NCBI RefSeq assembly: GCF_001428255.1
Contig: NZ_LMRW01000001.1
Coordinates: 560,504-624,503, forward strand
DNA from: Agromyces sp. Soil535
Lineage (GTDB): Bacteria > Actinomycetota > Actinomycetes > Actinomycetales > Microbacteriaceae
Direction: 5' to 3'
Length of the DNA stretch: 64,000 nt
The translations under genes were made by a program, and so were the position numbers. The notes beneath the pieces were generated by a model. It was not told where the DNA came from, searched no databases, and was given only the letters and a program-made list of their open reading frames with translations. Positions 43,208-52,326 of this stretch are shown here, piece by piece. Numbering within the stretch: position 1 is the stretch's first letter; each line of letters starts with the position of its first letter.

Positions 43208-44257
43208 ATGCACGGTGAGTACAAGGTTCCCGGCGGCAAGCTCGTGGTCGTCGACTTCGACGTGGTCGACGGCGTCATCCGAAACCCCCGCGTCGCGGGC
43301 GACTTCTTCCTCGAGCCCGACGAGGCGCTCGCCGACATCGACTCGGCCCTCGAGGGGCTGTCCGCGGCATCCGACGCCAAGCAGATCGCGGCGGCCGTCA
43401 CGGCGAACCTCCGCCCGGGCGCGGTGATGCTGGGGTTCTCGGCCGAGGCCGTCGCCGTGGCGGTGCGGCGGGCGCTGACGGATGCCACGACGTGGTCGAA
43501 CTACGAGTGGGAGGTCGTGCACGACCCCGCCGTGCCGCCGCGCCTGCACCTCGCGCTCGACGAGGTGCTCGCCACCCGGGTCGGCGAGCGGCGCCGCAAG
43601 CCCACCCTGCGGTTCTGGGAGTGGGACGAGTCGGCCGTCGTCATCGGCAGCTTCCAGTCGGTGAAGAACGAGGTGGATCCCGATGGCGCCGAGCGGTACG
43701 GCTTCGACGTCGTGCGTCGCATCTCGGGCGGTGGCGCGATGATGATGGAGCGCGGCAACGTCGTGACCTACTCGCTGTACGTGCCGTCGGAGCTCGTGCA
43801 GGGCATGAGCTTCGCCGACTCCTACGCGTTCCTCGACGACTGGGTGCTGCAGGGACTGCGCGGCATCGGCATCGAGGCCACCTACCAGCCGCTCAACGAC
43901 ATCGCGAGCCCGCTCGGCAAGATCGGCGGTGCCGCGCAGAAGCGCCTCGGCTCGGGCGGTGTGCTGCACCATGTGACCATGGCGTACGACCTCGACAACG
44001 AGAAGATGCTCGAGGTGCTGCGCATCGGCCGCGAGAAGCTCAGCGACAAGGGCATCGCGTCGGCCGCCAAGCGGGTCAACCCGCTGCGGTCGCAGACCGG
44101 GCTGAGCCGCTCGGCGGTCATCGAGAGCCTGAAGCAGACGTTCACGGACCTCTACGGCGCGACGCCCGGCGCGGTGACCCCGGACGAGCTCGCCGAGGCC
44201 GAGGAGCTCGTGGAGTCGAAGTTCGCGACGCGGGAGTGGCTCTACCGGGTGCCCTGA
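43208..44257 (+). CDS. Lipoate-protein ligase family protein with accessory domain at the N-terminus
   Basis: A 349-residue protein. Residues about 100-345 form the LplA/biotin-ligase-like catalytic domain with RRISGGGAMMMERGNVVTYSL and the lysine-containing loop IGGAAQKRLGSGGVLHHVTM. Residues 1-80 (EYKVPGGKLVVVDFDVV...VAGDFFLEPDEALADIDSALEG) resemble the small lipoate-ligase accessory domain that is C-terminal in classical LplA. It should transfer lipoate or octanoate to lipoyl domains, or act on another acyl substrate. Domain order is the unusual point. ATG 43208 directly follows the REP-containing gap. Confidence 0.8.
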   Translation: MHGEYKVPGGKLVVVDFDVVDGVIRNPRVAGDFFLEPDEALADIDSALEGLSAASDAKQIAAAVTANLRPGAVMLGFSAEAVAVAVRRALTDATTWSNYEWEVVHDPAVPPRLHLALDEVLATRVGERRRKPTLRFWEWDESAVVIGSFQSVKNEVDPDGAERYGFDVVRRISGGGAMMMERGNVVTYSLYVPSELVQGMSFADSYAFLDDWVLQGLRGIGIEATYQPLNDIASPLGKIGGAAQKRLGSGGVLHHVTMAYDLDNEKMLEVLRIGREKLSDKGIASAAKRVNPLRSQTGLSRSAVIESLKQTFTDLYGATPGAVTPDELAEAEELVESKFATREWLYRVP

Positions 44258-44310
44258 TCGGCGGATGCCGCGACGCCGCGACGCCCTCGCCTCGCCGCGC
44301 GTTCCAATCG

Positions 44311-44376
44311 GCGGATATACGATCGGGCGCGCCGCTCCGGAGCCCCAGTCCGCGGCGCGGCGGATCGTATATCCGC
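44311..44376. repeat. 25-bp-arm inverted repeat between lipoate-ligase gene and small membrane protein
   Basis: Arms 44311-44335 and 44352-44376 pair with two mismatches around a 16-base loop; the outer 14 bp (GCGGATATACGATC) are perfect. Could be a strong terminator stem (no T-run) or a miniature mobile palindrome. Confidence 0.75.
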
Positions 44377-44456
44377 TTGCAGGAGCGGAGGAGGCGCTCG
44401 GATGCCCCATCCACAGCCCGCGAGGGAGGCTCATCGATCCCGGTTAGACTCTCGGG

Positions 44457-44771
44457 GTGGATTGGTGGATCTGGGTCGGCGTCGCCGTGTTCGTCGTGGC
44501 CTTCGGGTGGCTCGCCGTGCGGCGCGGCTGGATCGACCTCTCCGACAAGACCCGGCGCGGCGGCGGTGGCGGCGTCATGATGATCGGCGACGAGGTGTTC
44601 GCCCCGCGCAAGCACGAGGCGCAGGTCGAGCTCGACCGCCAGAGCCGCCTGCCGGCGCCGGCGCCCCTGCCGGGTGACGGCGACAAGGGCATCGCGTTCG
44701 CTGCGGAGCACGCCGACGACGACCACCCCGACCGGTTCCGCGGGCGCATCCGCCTCGACATCGACCGCTGA
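44457..44771 (+). CDS. Small single-span membrane protein
   Basis: A 104-residue protein. One N-terminal helix (about residues 3-21, WIWVGVAVFVVAFGWLAV) is followed by a glycine-rich stretch and a hydrophilic cytoplasmic part containing FAPRKHEAQVELDRQSRLPAPAPLPGDGD. It resembles short hypothetical proteins common in Microbacteriaceae; I do not recognise a function. GTG 44457 is the start. No operon partner: the next gene is convergent. Confidence 0.72.
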   Translation: MDWWIWVGVAVFVVAFGWLAVRRGWIDLSDKTRRGGGGGVMMIGDEVFAPRKHEAQVELDRQSRLPAPAPLPGDGDKGIAFAAEHADDDHPDRFRGRIRLDIDR

Positions 44772-44798
44772 CGCCCACCCGGGGGCATCCTGCGCCGA

Positions 44799-45302
44799 TC
44801 AGGTCGCGGTGAGCGCGGCACCCCATTCCCGTGCACGCTCGACCTCGCCGCGCGCGATCGGCCCCGAATATCCGTGCACGCCGAACGACTCGGGCTTCAT
44901 CGCGGGGCGGAATCCGAGCCCCACGAGCCTCTTCATCGCCTTCTTCGCCGCGGAGCCCGGCAGCCGCGGGTTCACCGTGCGCGTGTCGAACGTCGCGACC
45001 ATGATGGGCGACGGCGGCGTCGTCAGCCCGTCGATCCACTCGCGGATGCCGCGCTCGGGGACCGTCGGCGCGCCCTGTTGCCGTGCCGAATCCCGAGTCG
45101 AGGCCTTCGACATGGAGAACGCGTGCGTCGGACCCCCGACCACGAGGAGGTCGACCTTGGCGGGGAGCTCCTCCGCCGCGGTCGCCGCTGCGACCAACTG
45201 GACGTCGTCGACCCCCTGTTGCGTGCGGATCCCTTCGGCGATCGACTTGGCGATCTCGCCGGTGTTCCCCCACATCGTCTCGTACACCACCAGTGCTCGC
45301 AT
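44799..45302 (-). CDS. Flavodoxin-like protein
   Basis: A 167-residue flavodoxin-fold protein. The FMN phosphate loop is YETMWGNTGEIAKSIAEGI at the N-terminus, followed by LLVVGGPTHAFSMS, typical of long-chain-free flavodoxins of the FldA/MioC-like 'flavodoxin family'. Electron donor/acceptor partner unknown. The middle segment ARQQGAPTVPERGIREWIDGL is shared with mycobacterial flavodoxin-like proteins. Faces the small membrane protein gene convergently and diverges from the methyltransferase gene. Confidence 0.88.
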   Translation of the reverse strand: MRALVVYETMWGNTGEIAKSIAEGIRTQQGVDDVQLVAAATAAEELPAKVDLLVVGGPTHAFSMSKASTRDSARQQGAPTVPERGIREWIDGLTTPPSPIMVATFDTRTVNPRLPGSAAKKAMKRLVGLGFRPAMKPESFGVHGYSGPIARGEVERAREWGAALTAT

Positions 45303-45459
45303 GGTCAGCTCCTTCGTCGTCCGTTCCGTTCGGCCGTCAGGCTACGCCGAGCGCATCCCAGTGCCCGGGACCTTCGACCGCTGGCAGAGCGCGGACGCGC
45401 ACGCGCGCCCAGGCGACATTCCCCAGCGGCCGACGCGCGCCCTGCGGCAGACTGTTCCC

Positions 45460-46359
45460 GTGCCAGCCGACGAGCCCGACCGCATCATCCACGCGGACAA
45501 CCTCTCCGTGCTGCCAACGCTGCCCGCTGGTCGGTTCACCCTCGTCTACCTCGACCCGCCGTTCAACACCGGTCGCGCCCAGGCGCGGCAGTCGACCCGC
45601 CATGTGCGGGTGACCGCGACGGATGCCGCTGCGCCCGCGGCATCCGGCACCATCACCGGGTTCGCGGGCAAGCAGTACCTGCGCGTGCGCGGCGACCTGC
45701 TCCGCTACGACGACCGGTTCGAGGACTACTGGGGCTTCCTCGAGCCGCGCCTCGTCGAGGCGTGGCGCGTGCTCGCCGATGACGGCACCCTCTACCTGCA
45801 TCTCGACTACCGCGAGGCGCACTACGCGAAGGTGCTGCTCGACGCGCTGTTCGGGCGCGAGTGCTTCCTCAACGAGATCGTATGGGCCTACGACTACGGC
45901 GCGAAAGCGAAGCGCAAGTGGCCCACCAAGCACGACACGATCCTCGTATACGTGAAGCACCCCGACCGCTACTGGTTCGACTCGGCGGCCGTCGATCGCG
46001 AGCCGTACATGGCGCCCGGCCTCGTGACCCCCGAGAAGGCGGAGCTCGGCAAGCTGCCCACCGACGTGTGGTGGCACACCATCGTCTCGCCGACGGGCCG
46101 CGAGAAGACGGGCTATCCGACGCAGAAGCCCGAGGGCATCCTTCGACGCATCGTGCAGGCGTCCACGCGCGAGGGCGACTGGGTGCTCGACTTCTTCGCC
46201 GGGTCGGGCACGACGGGCGCGGTGGCGGCGACGCTCGGTCGGCGCTTCGTGCTCGTCGACGAGAACGCCGAGGCGATCGAGGTCATGCGCGCGCGGTTCA
46301 CGGGCATCGCGGGCGTCGAGTTCCAGGAGGGCGTGCGGCGCGCAGCGCCTGCGGGGTGA
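45460..46359 (+). CDS. Site-specific DNA methyltransferase (N6-adenine/N4-cytosine, DPPF type)
   Basis: A 299-residue amino-methyltransferase. Catalytic motif IV DPPF is at residues 32-35 and the AdoMet-binding FAGSGTTG at about 246-253. This order (catalytic motif first) places it in the beta group of PF01555-type enzymes. The C-terminal part TQKPEGILRRIVQASTREGDWVLDFFAGSG is well conserved. No restriction endonuclease gene is adjacent, so it is probably a solitary regulatory or housekeeping methyltransferase. GTG 45460 is chosen as the nearest start before HADNLSVLPTL. Confidence 0.87.
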   Translation: MPADEPDRIIHADNLSVLPTLPAGRFTLVYLDPPFNTGRAQARQSTRHVRVTATDAAAPAASGTITGFAGKQYLRVRGDLLRYDDRFEDYWGFLEPRLVEAWRVLADDGTLYLHLDYREAHYAKVLLDALFGRECFLNEIVWAYDYGAKAKRKWPTKHDTILVYVKHPDRYWFDSAAVDREPYMAPGLVTPEKAELGKLPTDVWWHTIVSPTGREKTGYPTQKPEGILRRIVQASTREGDWVLDFFAGSGTTGAVAATLGRRFVLVDENAEAIEVMRARFTGIAGVEFQEGVRRAAPAG

Positions 46360-46371
46360 GGAGCCGCCCGG

Positions 46372-47400
46372 CTACGCCGACGCCCGCCGCACGAGGTGCG
46401 TGGGCATGATGTTGCGGCGCGGCACGTCGGGGTCGCCGGCGAGGTGGCGCAGCAGCAGGTCGGCCATCTCGAAGCCCATCTGCTCCGACGGCTGGTGCAC
46501 GGTGGTCAGCGGGATCGCCGACGAGGTCGCGGCGGGGCTGTCGTCGAACCCGACCACCGCGATCTCGCCCGGCACCGCGCGCCCGCGCTCGCGGAGCACG
46601 GCGAGGGCGCCCGTGGCCATCAGGTCGCTCGCGACGAAGAGCCCGTCGAGGTCGGGCACCCGGTCGAGCAGGCGCCGGGTCGCCGCGACGGCGCCGGCGA
46701 CCGTGAAGTCGGCGGTCTCGACGGCGTCGGCGGGCAGGCCGGCCGCCTCCATCGCGCGGCGGAATCCCTCGAGCCGGTCGACGCCGGCGGGCATGTCGAG
46801 CGGGCCGGCGATGGTGCCGATGCGCTTGCGCCCGACGCCGATGAGGTGCTCGGTGCCGATGGCCCCGCCCTCGACGTTGTCGACGTCGACGAAGATGTGG
46901 TTGCCGGACTCGAACGACGGGCGACCGCCGAACACGAGCGGGAGCACCATGTCGGCCTCGCGCTGCAGGTCGTCGCCCTCGTGGTGCGAGACCACGAGCG
47001 CGCCGTCGACGACGCCCGAGCGCAGGTAGCGCACCGTCTTGTGGCTGGGGTCGGTCGACGCCACGAGCAGGTTGAGCAGGTACTCGCTCTCGTCGAGCCG
47101 CCGCGTGATGCCCTGCACGATCGCCGCGAAGTACGGGTCGCCGAAGAACCGGGTCGTGTCCTCGGGCACGATCAGCGCGATCGCGCCCGACGTGCGGCTG
47201 GCCAGGGAGCGCGCCGCCCGGTTGGGCACGTAGTTGAGCTTCACGATCGCCGCGTTCACGGCCGTCACGACGTCGGGGCTCACCTTGGGGGAGCCGTTCA
47301 CGACGCGACTGACCGTGGCACGCGAGACGTTCGCTTCGCGCGCGACCTCCTCCAGCGTCGGCGCGGTGGGCCGTGTCCGGATACCACCACCCCGTTCCAT
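46372..47400 (-). CDS. cebR: CebR-like LacI-family repressor of cello-oligosaccharide operon
   Basis: A 342-residue LacI regulator. The HTH and hinge read TLEEVAREANVSRATVSRVVNGSPKVS, followed by the two-lobed effector domain with VDVDNVEGGAIGTEHLIGVG and the C-terminal [25 protein letters not shown]. It follows the bglC gene on the same strand with a 48-base gap. Operators TGAGAGCGCTCTCA before the binding-protein gene closely resemble the CebR site TGGGAGCGCTCCCA of Streptomyces, so cellobiose is the probable inducer. Confidence 0.88.
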   Translation of the reverse strand: MERGGGIRTRPTAPTLEEVAREANVSRATVSRVVNGSPKVSPDVVTAVNAAIVKLNYVPNRAARSLASRTSGAIALIVPEDTTRFFGDPYFAAIVQGITRRLDESEYLLNLLVASTDPSHKTVRYLRSGVVDGALVVSHHEGDDLQREADMVLPLVFGGRPSFESGNHIFVDVDNVEGGAIGTEHLIGVGRKRIGTIAGPLDMPAGVDRLEGFRRAMEAAGLPADAVETADFTVAGAVAATRRLLDRVPDLDGLFVASDLMATGALAVLRERGRAVPGEIAVVGFDDSPAATSSAIPLTTVHQPSEQMGFEMADLLLRHLAGDPDVPRRNIMPTHLVRRASA

Positions 47401-47448
47401 GAGATCAGTCTATTTCCGCGCCGTCGAGATCGGTGGGTCGAAGGTCGC

Positions 47449-48903
47449 TCAGCTCGCGGGCAGCGCGCGGTCGCGGATGATCGACGCGTACCCGAGCCCG
47501 CTGTCCTTCACCATGCGCTCCTGCGTGTCGTAGTCGACGCGCACGAGGCCGAACCGCTTGTCGTAGCCCCACGCCCATTCGAAGTTGTCCATCAGCGACC
47601 AGTAGAAGTAGCCGAGCACCGGCACACCCGCGTCGATCGCGTCGAGGATCGCGCCGAGGTGCGACGAGAGGAACTCCGTGCGCTCGACGTCGTGCACGGC
47701 GCCGTCGGCGGCCATCACGTCGTCGTAGGCCGCGCCGTTCTCGGTGACGCAGAGGCGCACGCCGGCGGATGCCGCGTAGTCCTCGTGCACGCGCACCAGC
47801 AGTTCGCGGAGGCCGTCGGGCTGCACCTCCCACTCCATCGCGGTGAGCGGCAGGCCCTGCGGATGGTTGAACACCCCGTCTGCGGCCGGGAACGGCGACC
47901 GCGTCGGGCGGTCGGTCGGTGCCTGCGCGAGCAGGGGGTGCTCGGCGGGCCGGTCGCTCACGTACTCGCCGTGGTAGTAGTTCACGCCGAGCGTGTCGAT
48001 CGGAGTCGAGATGACTTCGAGGTCGCCCGACTGCACGACGTCGCGGAGACCGAGGTGCCCGACATCCGCGAGCAGGTCTCCGGCGTAGTGCCCGCGGAAG
48101 ATCGGGTCGAGGAAGAACCGGTTGAACTGACCGTCGATGCGCCGAGCGGCGTCGACGTCACCCGGGTGCGTCGGGTCGACGGGCTTGGCGACCGTGAGGT
48201 TGAGCGTGATGCCGAGATCCAGCTCGGGGTCGCGCTCGCGCAGGGCCTGCACGGCGAGCCCGTGGGCGAGCAGCAGGTGGTGGCCCGCCGCGAGCCCGGC
48301 CGCGACATCCTGACGCCCAGGAGCGTGCGCGCCGCCCGTGTAGCTCAGGAACGACGAGCACCACGGCTCGTTGAGGGTCGTCCACACGTCGACGCGGTCG
48401 CCGAGGGCGTCGTGCACGTCGAGCGCGTAATCGCGGAACAGGTGCGCGGTGTCGCGATTCGCCCAGCCGCCGCGCTCCTCGAGCGCCTGGGGGAGGTCCC
48501 AGTGGTAGAGCGTGAGCCACGGCTTGATGCCCGCCGCGAGCAGTTCGTCCACGAGCCGCGAGTAGAAGTCGATCCCCTTCGGGTTGACCGGCCCGCCATC
48601 AGGCCGGATGCGCGACCACGACGTGGAGAACCGGTAGGTCTGCAGGCCGAGGCGCTGCATGAGGGCGACGTCCTGCGGCATCCGGTGGTAGTGGTCGCAG
48701 GCGACGTCGCCATGGTCGGCGTTGACGACCGCACCGTGCACGCGGCAGAAGGCGTCCCAGATCGAGGCGGTGCGGCCGTCCTCGAAGGCGGCGCCCTCGA
48801 TCTGGAACGCCGCTGTCGCGGCGCCGAACAGGAAGTCGGAGGGGAAGGGTCGGGTAGGGCCGACGGGCATGACGATGGCGTCCTCTCTGAGTTCGATGGT
48901 CAT
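47449..48903 (-). CDS. bglC: GH1 beta-glucosidase
   Basis: A 484-residue family 1 glycoside hydrolase. The acid/base Glu is in TTLNEPWCSSF and the nucleophile Glu in LCVTENGAAYDD; the N-terminal FLFGAATAAFQIEGAAFEDGRTASIWD and the C-terminal YFYWSLMDNFEWAWGYDKRFGLV are textbook GH1. It is cytoplasmic and would split imported cellobiose or cello-oligosaccharides to glucose. The ATG overlaps the permease stop by 4 bases. Confidence 0.94.
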   Translation of the reverse strand: MTIELREDAIVMPVGPTRPFPSDFLFGAATAAFQIEGAAFEDGRTASIWDAFCRVHGAVVNADHGDVACDHYHRMPQDVALMQRLGLQTYRFSTSWSRIRPDGGPVNPKGIDFYSRLVDELLAAGIKPWLTLYHWDLPQALEERGGWANRDTAHLFRDYALDVHDALGDRVDVWTTLNEPWCSSFLSYTGGAHAPGRQDVAAGLAAGHHLLLAHGLAVQALRERDPELDLGITLNLTVAKPVDPTHPGDVDAARRIDGQFNRFFLDPIFRGHYAGDLLADVGHLGLRDVVQSGDLEVISTPIDTLGVNYYHGEYVSDRPAEHPLLAQAPTDRPTRSPFPAADGVFNHPQGLPLTAMEWEVQPDGLRELLVRVHEDYAASAGVRLCVTENGAAYDDVMAADGAVHDVERTEFLSSHLGAILDAIDAGVPVLGYFYWSLMDNFEWAWGYDKRFGLVRVDYDTQERMVKDSGLGYASIIRDRALPAS

Positions 48904-49808
48904 CCCTTCACGGCTCCCGCCATGATGCCGCTCACGAGCTGCTTGCCCGCGAAGACGAAGAGGATGAGGAGGGGGATGGTCGACAGCAGCACGCCGGCGA
49001 GCACGATCGAGTAGTCGACGAAGTAGTTCGACTGCAGGAGCGAGAGCGCCACGGGCAGGGTCGGGTCGCTTCGGTCGAGCACGATGAACGGCCAGAAGAA
49101 GTTGTTCCAGGCGGAGACGAACGTGAACAGGCCGAGCATGGCGGCGGCGGGCCGGGCGGCCGGGAGGCCGACCGTGAGGAACGTGCGGAACGAGCTCGCC
49201 CCGTCGACGCGCGCCGCCTCGATGAGCTCGTCGGGCACGGCCTGCTGCAGGTACTGGGTCATCCAGAACACCCCGAACGCGCTCGTGAGGGCCGGGATGA
49301 TGATGGCGCCGATGTTGCCCGTCCAGCCCAGGTCGGAGAACAGGATGTAGAGCGGCACCACGCCGAGCTGCGTCGGCACGGCCATCGTCGCGACCACGAA
49401 CACGAGCAGCCACCTGCCGCCCCGGAACCGGAGCTTCGCGAACGCCCAGCCGGCGAGCGTCGAGAAGAACACCACCGAGAGCGCGATGAGCGCCGAGCTG
49501 TATATGGAGTTCCAGAGGGCCCGCCAGAAGTTCACGGCCGGGTCGTTGATGACGGATGCCGCGTTGTCGAGGAAGTTGCCGCCCGGCCACCACGACATGT
49601 CGGGGTCGCGGATCGTCGAGGCATCCCCGGATCCGATCAGGAACGACCAGTAGAACGGGAAGATCGCCGAACCGAGCACGATCGCGAGGCTCGTGTAGAC
49701 GAACCATCCCGGTCGCGAGCCGCGCACGACGCGCGCCTTCGAGCGTTTGCCGGCGTTCGGGATGTTCTCCTCGGGGATGGCGAGCGGAACGGGGTTCATG
49801 ACGGTCAT
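48900..49808 (-). CDS. cebG: ABC cello-oligosaccharide permease (CebG/MalG-like)
   Basis: A 302-residue membrane protein with six predicted helices. The EAA loop reads VPDELIEAARVDGASSFRTFLTVGLP. The C-terminus ends KQLVSGIMAGAVKG, typical of CUT1 second permeases. Its ATG overlaps the preceding permease stop, and its stop overlaps the bglC start. Part of the lipoprotein-dependent importer; the ATPase is not encoded here. Confidence 0.9.
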   Translation of the reverse strand: MTVMNPVPLAIPEENIPNAGKRSKARVVRGSRPGWFVYTSLAIVLGSAIFPFYWSFLIGSGDASTIRDPDMSWWPGGNFLDNAASVINDPAVNFWRALWNSIYSSALIALSVVFFSTLAGWAFAKLRFRGGRWLLVFVVATMAVPTQLGVVPLYILFSDLGWTGNIGAIIIPALTSAFGVFWMTQYLQQAVPDELIEAARVDGASSFRTFLTVGLPAARPAAAMLGLFTFVSAWNNFFWPFIVLDRSDPTLPVALSLLQSNYFVDYSIVLAGVLLSTIPLLILFVFAGKQLVSGIMAGAVKG

Positions 49809-50905
49809 CGCGCCGCCTCCTGGGTGTCGAGGGTGGGCTCGCCGTGGTCGTGCCGCCGACGGCGAGCGGATGCCGCGGCAGCGCGCCGCTCGCGGCGCGA
49901 TCCGGCGTCGCGACGCCCCTCGTCGCGCACGACCTTCTGCGTGACGAGCAGGTTGACGATGCCGATCGCGAGGATGATGAGGAAGAGGATCCACGCGAGC
50001 GCCGCCGCGCGGCCGAAGTTCCACTGGCCCCAGCCGATGTCGTAGAGGTAGAGCGTGATCGTGAGCCACTGCGAGTCGGCGCCGCCTGTGCCGAACTGGT
50101 CGTACATGCGCGGCTCGTCGAAGATCTGCAGGCCGCCGATCGTCGAGGTGATGATGACGAAGATGAGCGTCGGACGCAGGCTCGGCACCGTGATGGCGCG
50201 GAACTGGCGGAACTTCGAGGCGCCGTCGATCGCGGCGGCCTCGTAGTAGTCGCGGGGGATCGCCTGCATCGCCGCGAGGAGGATGAGGGTGTTGTAGCCG
50301 GTCCAGCGGAAGTTCACCATGGTCGCGATGGCGATGTGGCTCGCGAAGGCGTCGCTGTGCCACGGGATGGGGGGGATGCCGAGGTCGGCCAGGGTCGTGT
50401 TCACGAGCCCGTACTTGTCGCCGAACATGTTGCTGAAGATCAGGGCGACCGCCACGGGTGCCATCACGTAGGGCAGGAGCACGCCCATGCGCCAGAAGGT
50501 CTTGGCGCGGATGTTCTGGTCGAGCATGGCTGCGATGAAGATCGCGAGGATGAGCTGGGGGATGCTCGACAGCAGGAAGATGCTGAAGGTGTTGCGCAGG
50601 GCGATCCAGAACTTCGGCTGCGTCAGCACGTACACGTACTGGTCGAAGCCGATGAAGGTGCCCGAATTGCGCACCAGGTCCCAGTCCATGAACGAGATGA
50701 CCGCGGTGTACGCGATCGGGAACAGCCCGACGACGAGGAAGAGGATGAAGAACGGCGAGATGTAGAGGTACGGCGAGAGCTTCAGGTCCCACCGGCTGAG
50801 CCGGTGCCCGAAGGCGATGCGGCGGGGTGGGCGTCGGACCGGCGCGCCGGCCGGGTCCTTCGACCGTTCGACGGATGACGGGGGCGCGGTGGCGGTGGAT
50901 GTCAC
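49805..50905 (-). CDS. cebF: ABC cello-oligosaccharide permease (CebF/MalF-like)
   Basis: A 366-residue permease with six predicted helices between about residues 45 and 330 and the EAA loop IPRDYYEAAAIDGASKFRQFRAITVP. An N-terminal hydrophilic segment of about 40 residues and a basic C-terminal tail (RRDAGSRRERRAAAASARRRRHDHG) flank the membrane core. GTG 50905 is preferred over the upstream ATG 50974 because of the GAGGAACG site before it. Confidence 0.9.
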   Translation of the reverse strand: MTSTATAPPSSVERSKDPAGAPVRRPPRRIAFGHRLSRWDLKLSPYLYISPFFILFLVVGLFPIAYTAVISFMDWDLVRNSGTFIGFDQYVYVLTQPKFWIALRNTFSIFLLSSIPQLILAIFIAAMLDQNIRAKTFWRMGVLLPYVMAPVAVALIFSNMFGDKYGLVNTTLADLGIPPIPWHSDAFASHIAIATMVNFRWTGYNTLILLAAMQAIPRDYYEAAAIDGASKFRQFRAITVPSLRPTLIFVIITSTIGGLQIFDEPRMYDQFGTGGADSQWLTITLYLYDIGWGQWNFGRAAALAWILFLIILAIGIVNLLVTQKVVRDEGRRDAGSRRERRAAAASARRRRHDHGEPTLDTQEAAR

Positions 50906-50991
50906 GGGTCGTCGTTCCTCTGCTTCCGGGTTCGAATGAGGCGTGATCCCGCGGTGGCCGGGTGGACCGGCCACCGCGGGGACTCACATGA

Positions 50992-52260
50992 CTAGCCGAT
51001 CGCGTCGACCTCGGAGACCCACTGGTCCCACGACGCCTGCTTGTCCTGCGTGCCGTCCTCGACGCGCGTCAGGGCCTTCTGCATCGCGTCGTTGACCTGG
51101 AAGTAGAACTCGCCCTTGAACGGCGCCACTGTGACCGCCTTCGCGCGATCCGTGAAGATCTCGCCGACGGGTGCGTCGTTGAAGTACTCGTTCACGAAGC
51201 CGGTGAGGGCCTCGTCGGTGTAGGCCTCGTTCTGGCTCGGGAAGGTTCCCGCGTTGACGAATGCCTTGATCTGCTGCTCGGGGGCGGTGAGCCAGTCGGC
51301 GAGCTTCTGGGCCTCCTCGACGTTGGCGCCGTTGGCGGGCACGGTCAGGTACGAGCCGCCCCAATTGCCGCCGCCGTTGGGGAAGACGTTCGCGACATCC
51401 CAACCGGTGACGCCCTCGGCGTTGCCCGAGATGACGCCGAGCATCCAGCCCGGGCAGAGCATGGTCGCGTAGGCGCCATTCGCGACGCCGGCGAACCAGT
51501 CGTCGCTCCACTGGCCGAGGTGGGCGGACTGCGTCGCGCTGGCGTCGAGCACCGTGTTGTAGACGTCCTCGACCTCGGCGTTGTCGGTCGCGATGAGTTC
51601 ACCCGAGTCGGGGTCCTCATAGGCGGCCTCGACCTGGTTGATCATGCCCTGGTATGTGCTGCCGGCGGAGTCGAACCAGGCCTTGCCCGTGGCGGCGGTG
51701 TACTGCGTGCCCACCTCGAAGTACTTGGCCCAGTCGCCCTCGAGCAGCGCCGCGACCTCCTCGCGATCCGTCGGCAGGCCGGCGGCGGCGAGCAGGTCGG
51801 AGCGGTAGCAGACGCCCTCGGGGCCGACGTCGGTGCCGTAGCCGATGAGGCGGCCGTCGGCGTCGGTGGCGGCGTCGACCTTCCAGTCGAGCCAGCGGTC
51901 GCTGACGTCTGAGGGCACCTCGGCGAGCAGGTCGGAGTACTGCATGACCTCGGGCAGCCAGTCGACCTCGATCGCCTCGACGTCGGCGAGGCCCTTCTTG
52001 CCGAGCTTCTGGAAGTAGTTCGCGCGAGCGTCGTTCGACGTCGCCGCCGTGTTCTGCACGACCGTGACGTTCGGGTTCTCGTCCATGTACTCCTGAAGGA
52101 GCTCGTCGGTGTACCCGAAGTCGTTGAACGTCGCGACGGTCAGTTCGACCTCGCCGTCCTCGGAGCCCGAGGCCGCCGGCGAACAACCTGCGGCGATGAT
52201 GGCGATGGATGCGGCGCCTGCGACGGCGGCCGTCGCCCTGGTGCGTCGTGAAAGCTTCAC
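50992..52260 (-). CDS. cebE: Cello-oligosaccharide-binding lipoprotein (CebE-like)
   Basis: A 422-residue CUT1 solute-binding protein. Basic N-terminus KLSRRTRATA, hydrophobic core and lipobox AAGC (Cys at about residue 26) mark a lipoprotein; the mature domain begins ELTVATFNDFGYTDELLQEYM. GTG 52260 is favoured over GTG 52266 because AAGGGAG is then 6 bases away. First gene of the cebEFG-bglC operon, preceded by a strong promoter overlaid with three CebR-like operators. Confidence 0.92.
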   Translation of the reverse strand: MKLSRRTRATAAVAGAASIAIIAAGCSPAASGSEDGEVELTVATFNDFGYTDELLQEYMDENPNVTVVQNTAATSNDARANYFQKLGKKGLADVEAIEVDWLPEVMQYSDLLAEVPSDVSDRWLDWKVDAATDADGRLIGYGTDVGPEGVCYRSDLLAAAGLPTDREEVAALLEGDWAKYFEVGTQYTAATGKAWFDSAGSTYQGMINQVEAAYEDPDSGELIATDNAEVEDVYNTVLDASATQSAHLGQWSDDWFAGVANGAYATMLCPGWMLGVISGNAEGVTGWDVANVFPNGGGNWGGSYLTVPANGANVEEAQKLADWLTAPEQQIKAFVNAGTFPSQNEAYTDEALTGFVNEYFNDAPVGEIFTDRAKAVTVAPFKGEFYFQVNDAMQKALTRVEDGTQDKQASWDQWVSEVDAIG

Positions 52261-52326
52261 GGTCACTCCCTTGTGTGCGTGGTGGGGTTGCGGAATGGTC
52301 ACGTGAGAATGCGCTCCATTCCTTGG

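Noticed and set aside
44799..46359. Flavodoxin and methyltransferase as parts of a defence island
   Set aside because: They are divergent single genes with no nuclease, helicase or other defence partner; neighbours are metabolic.
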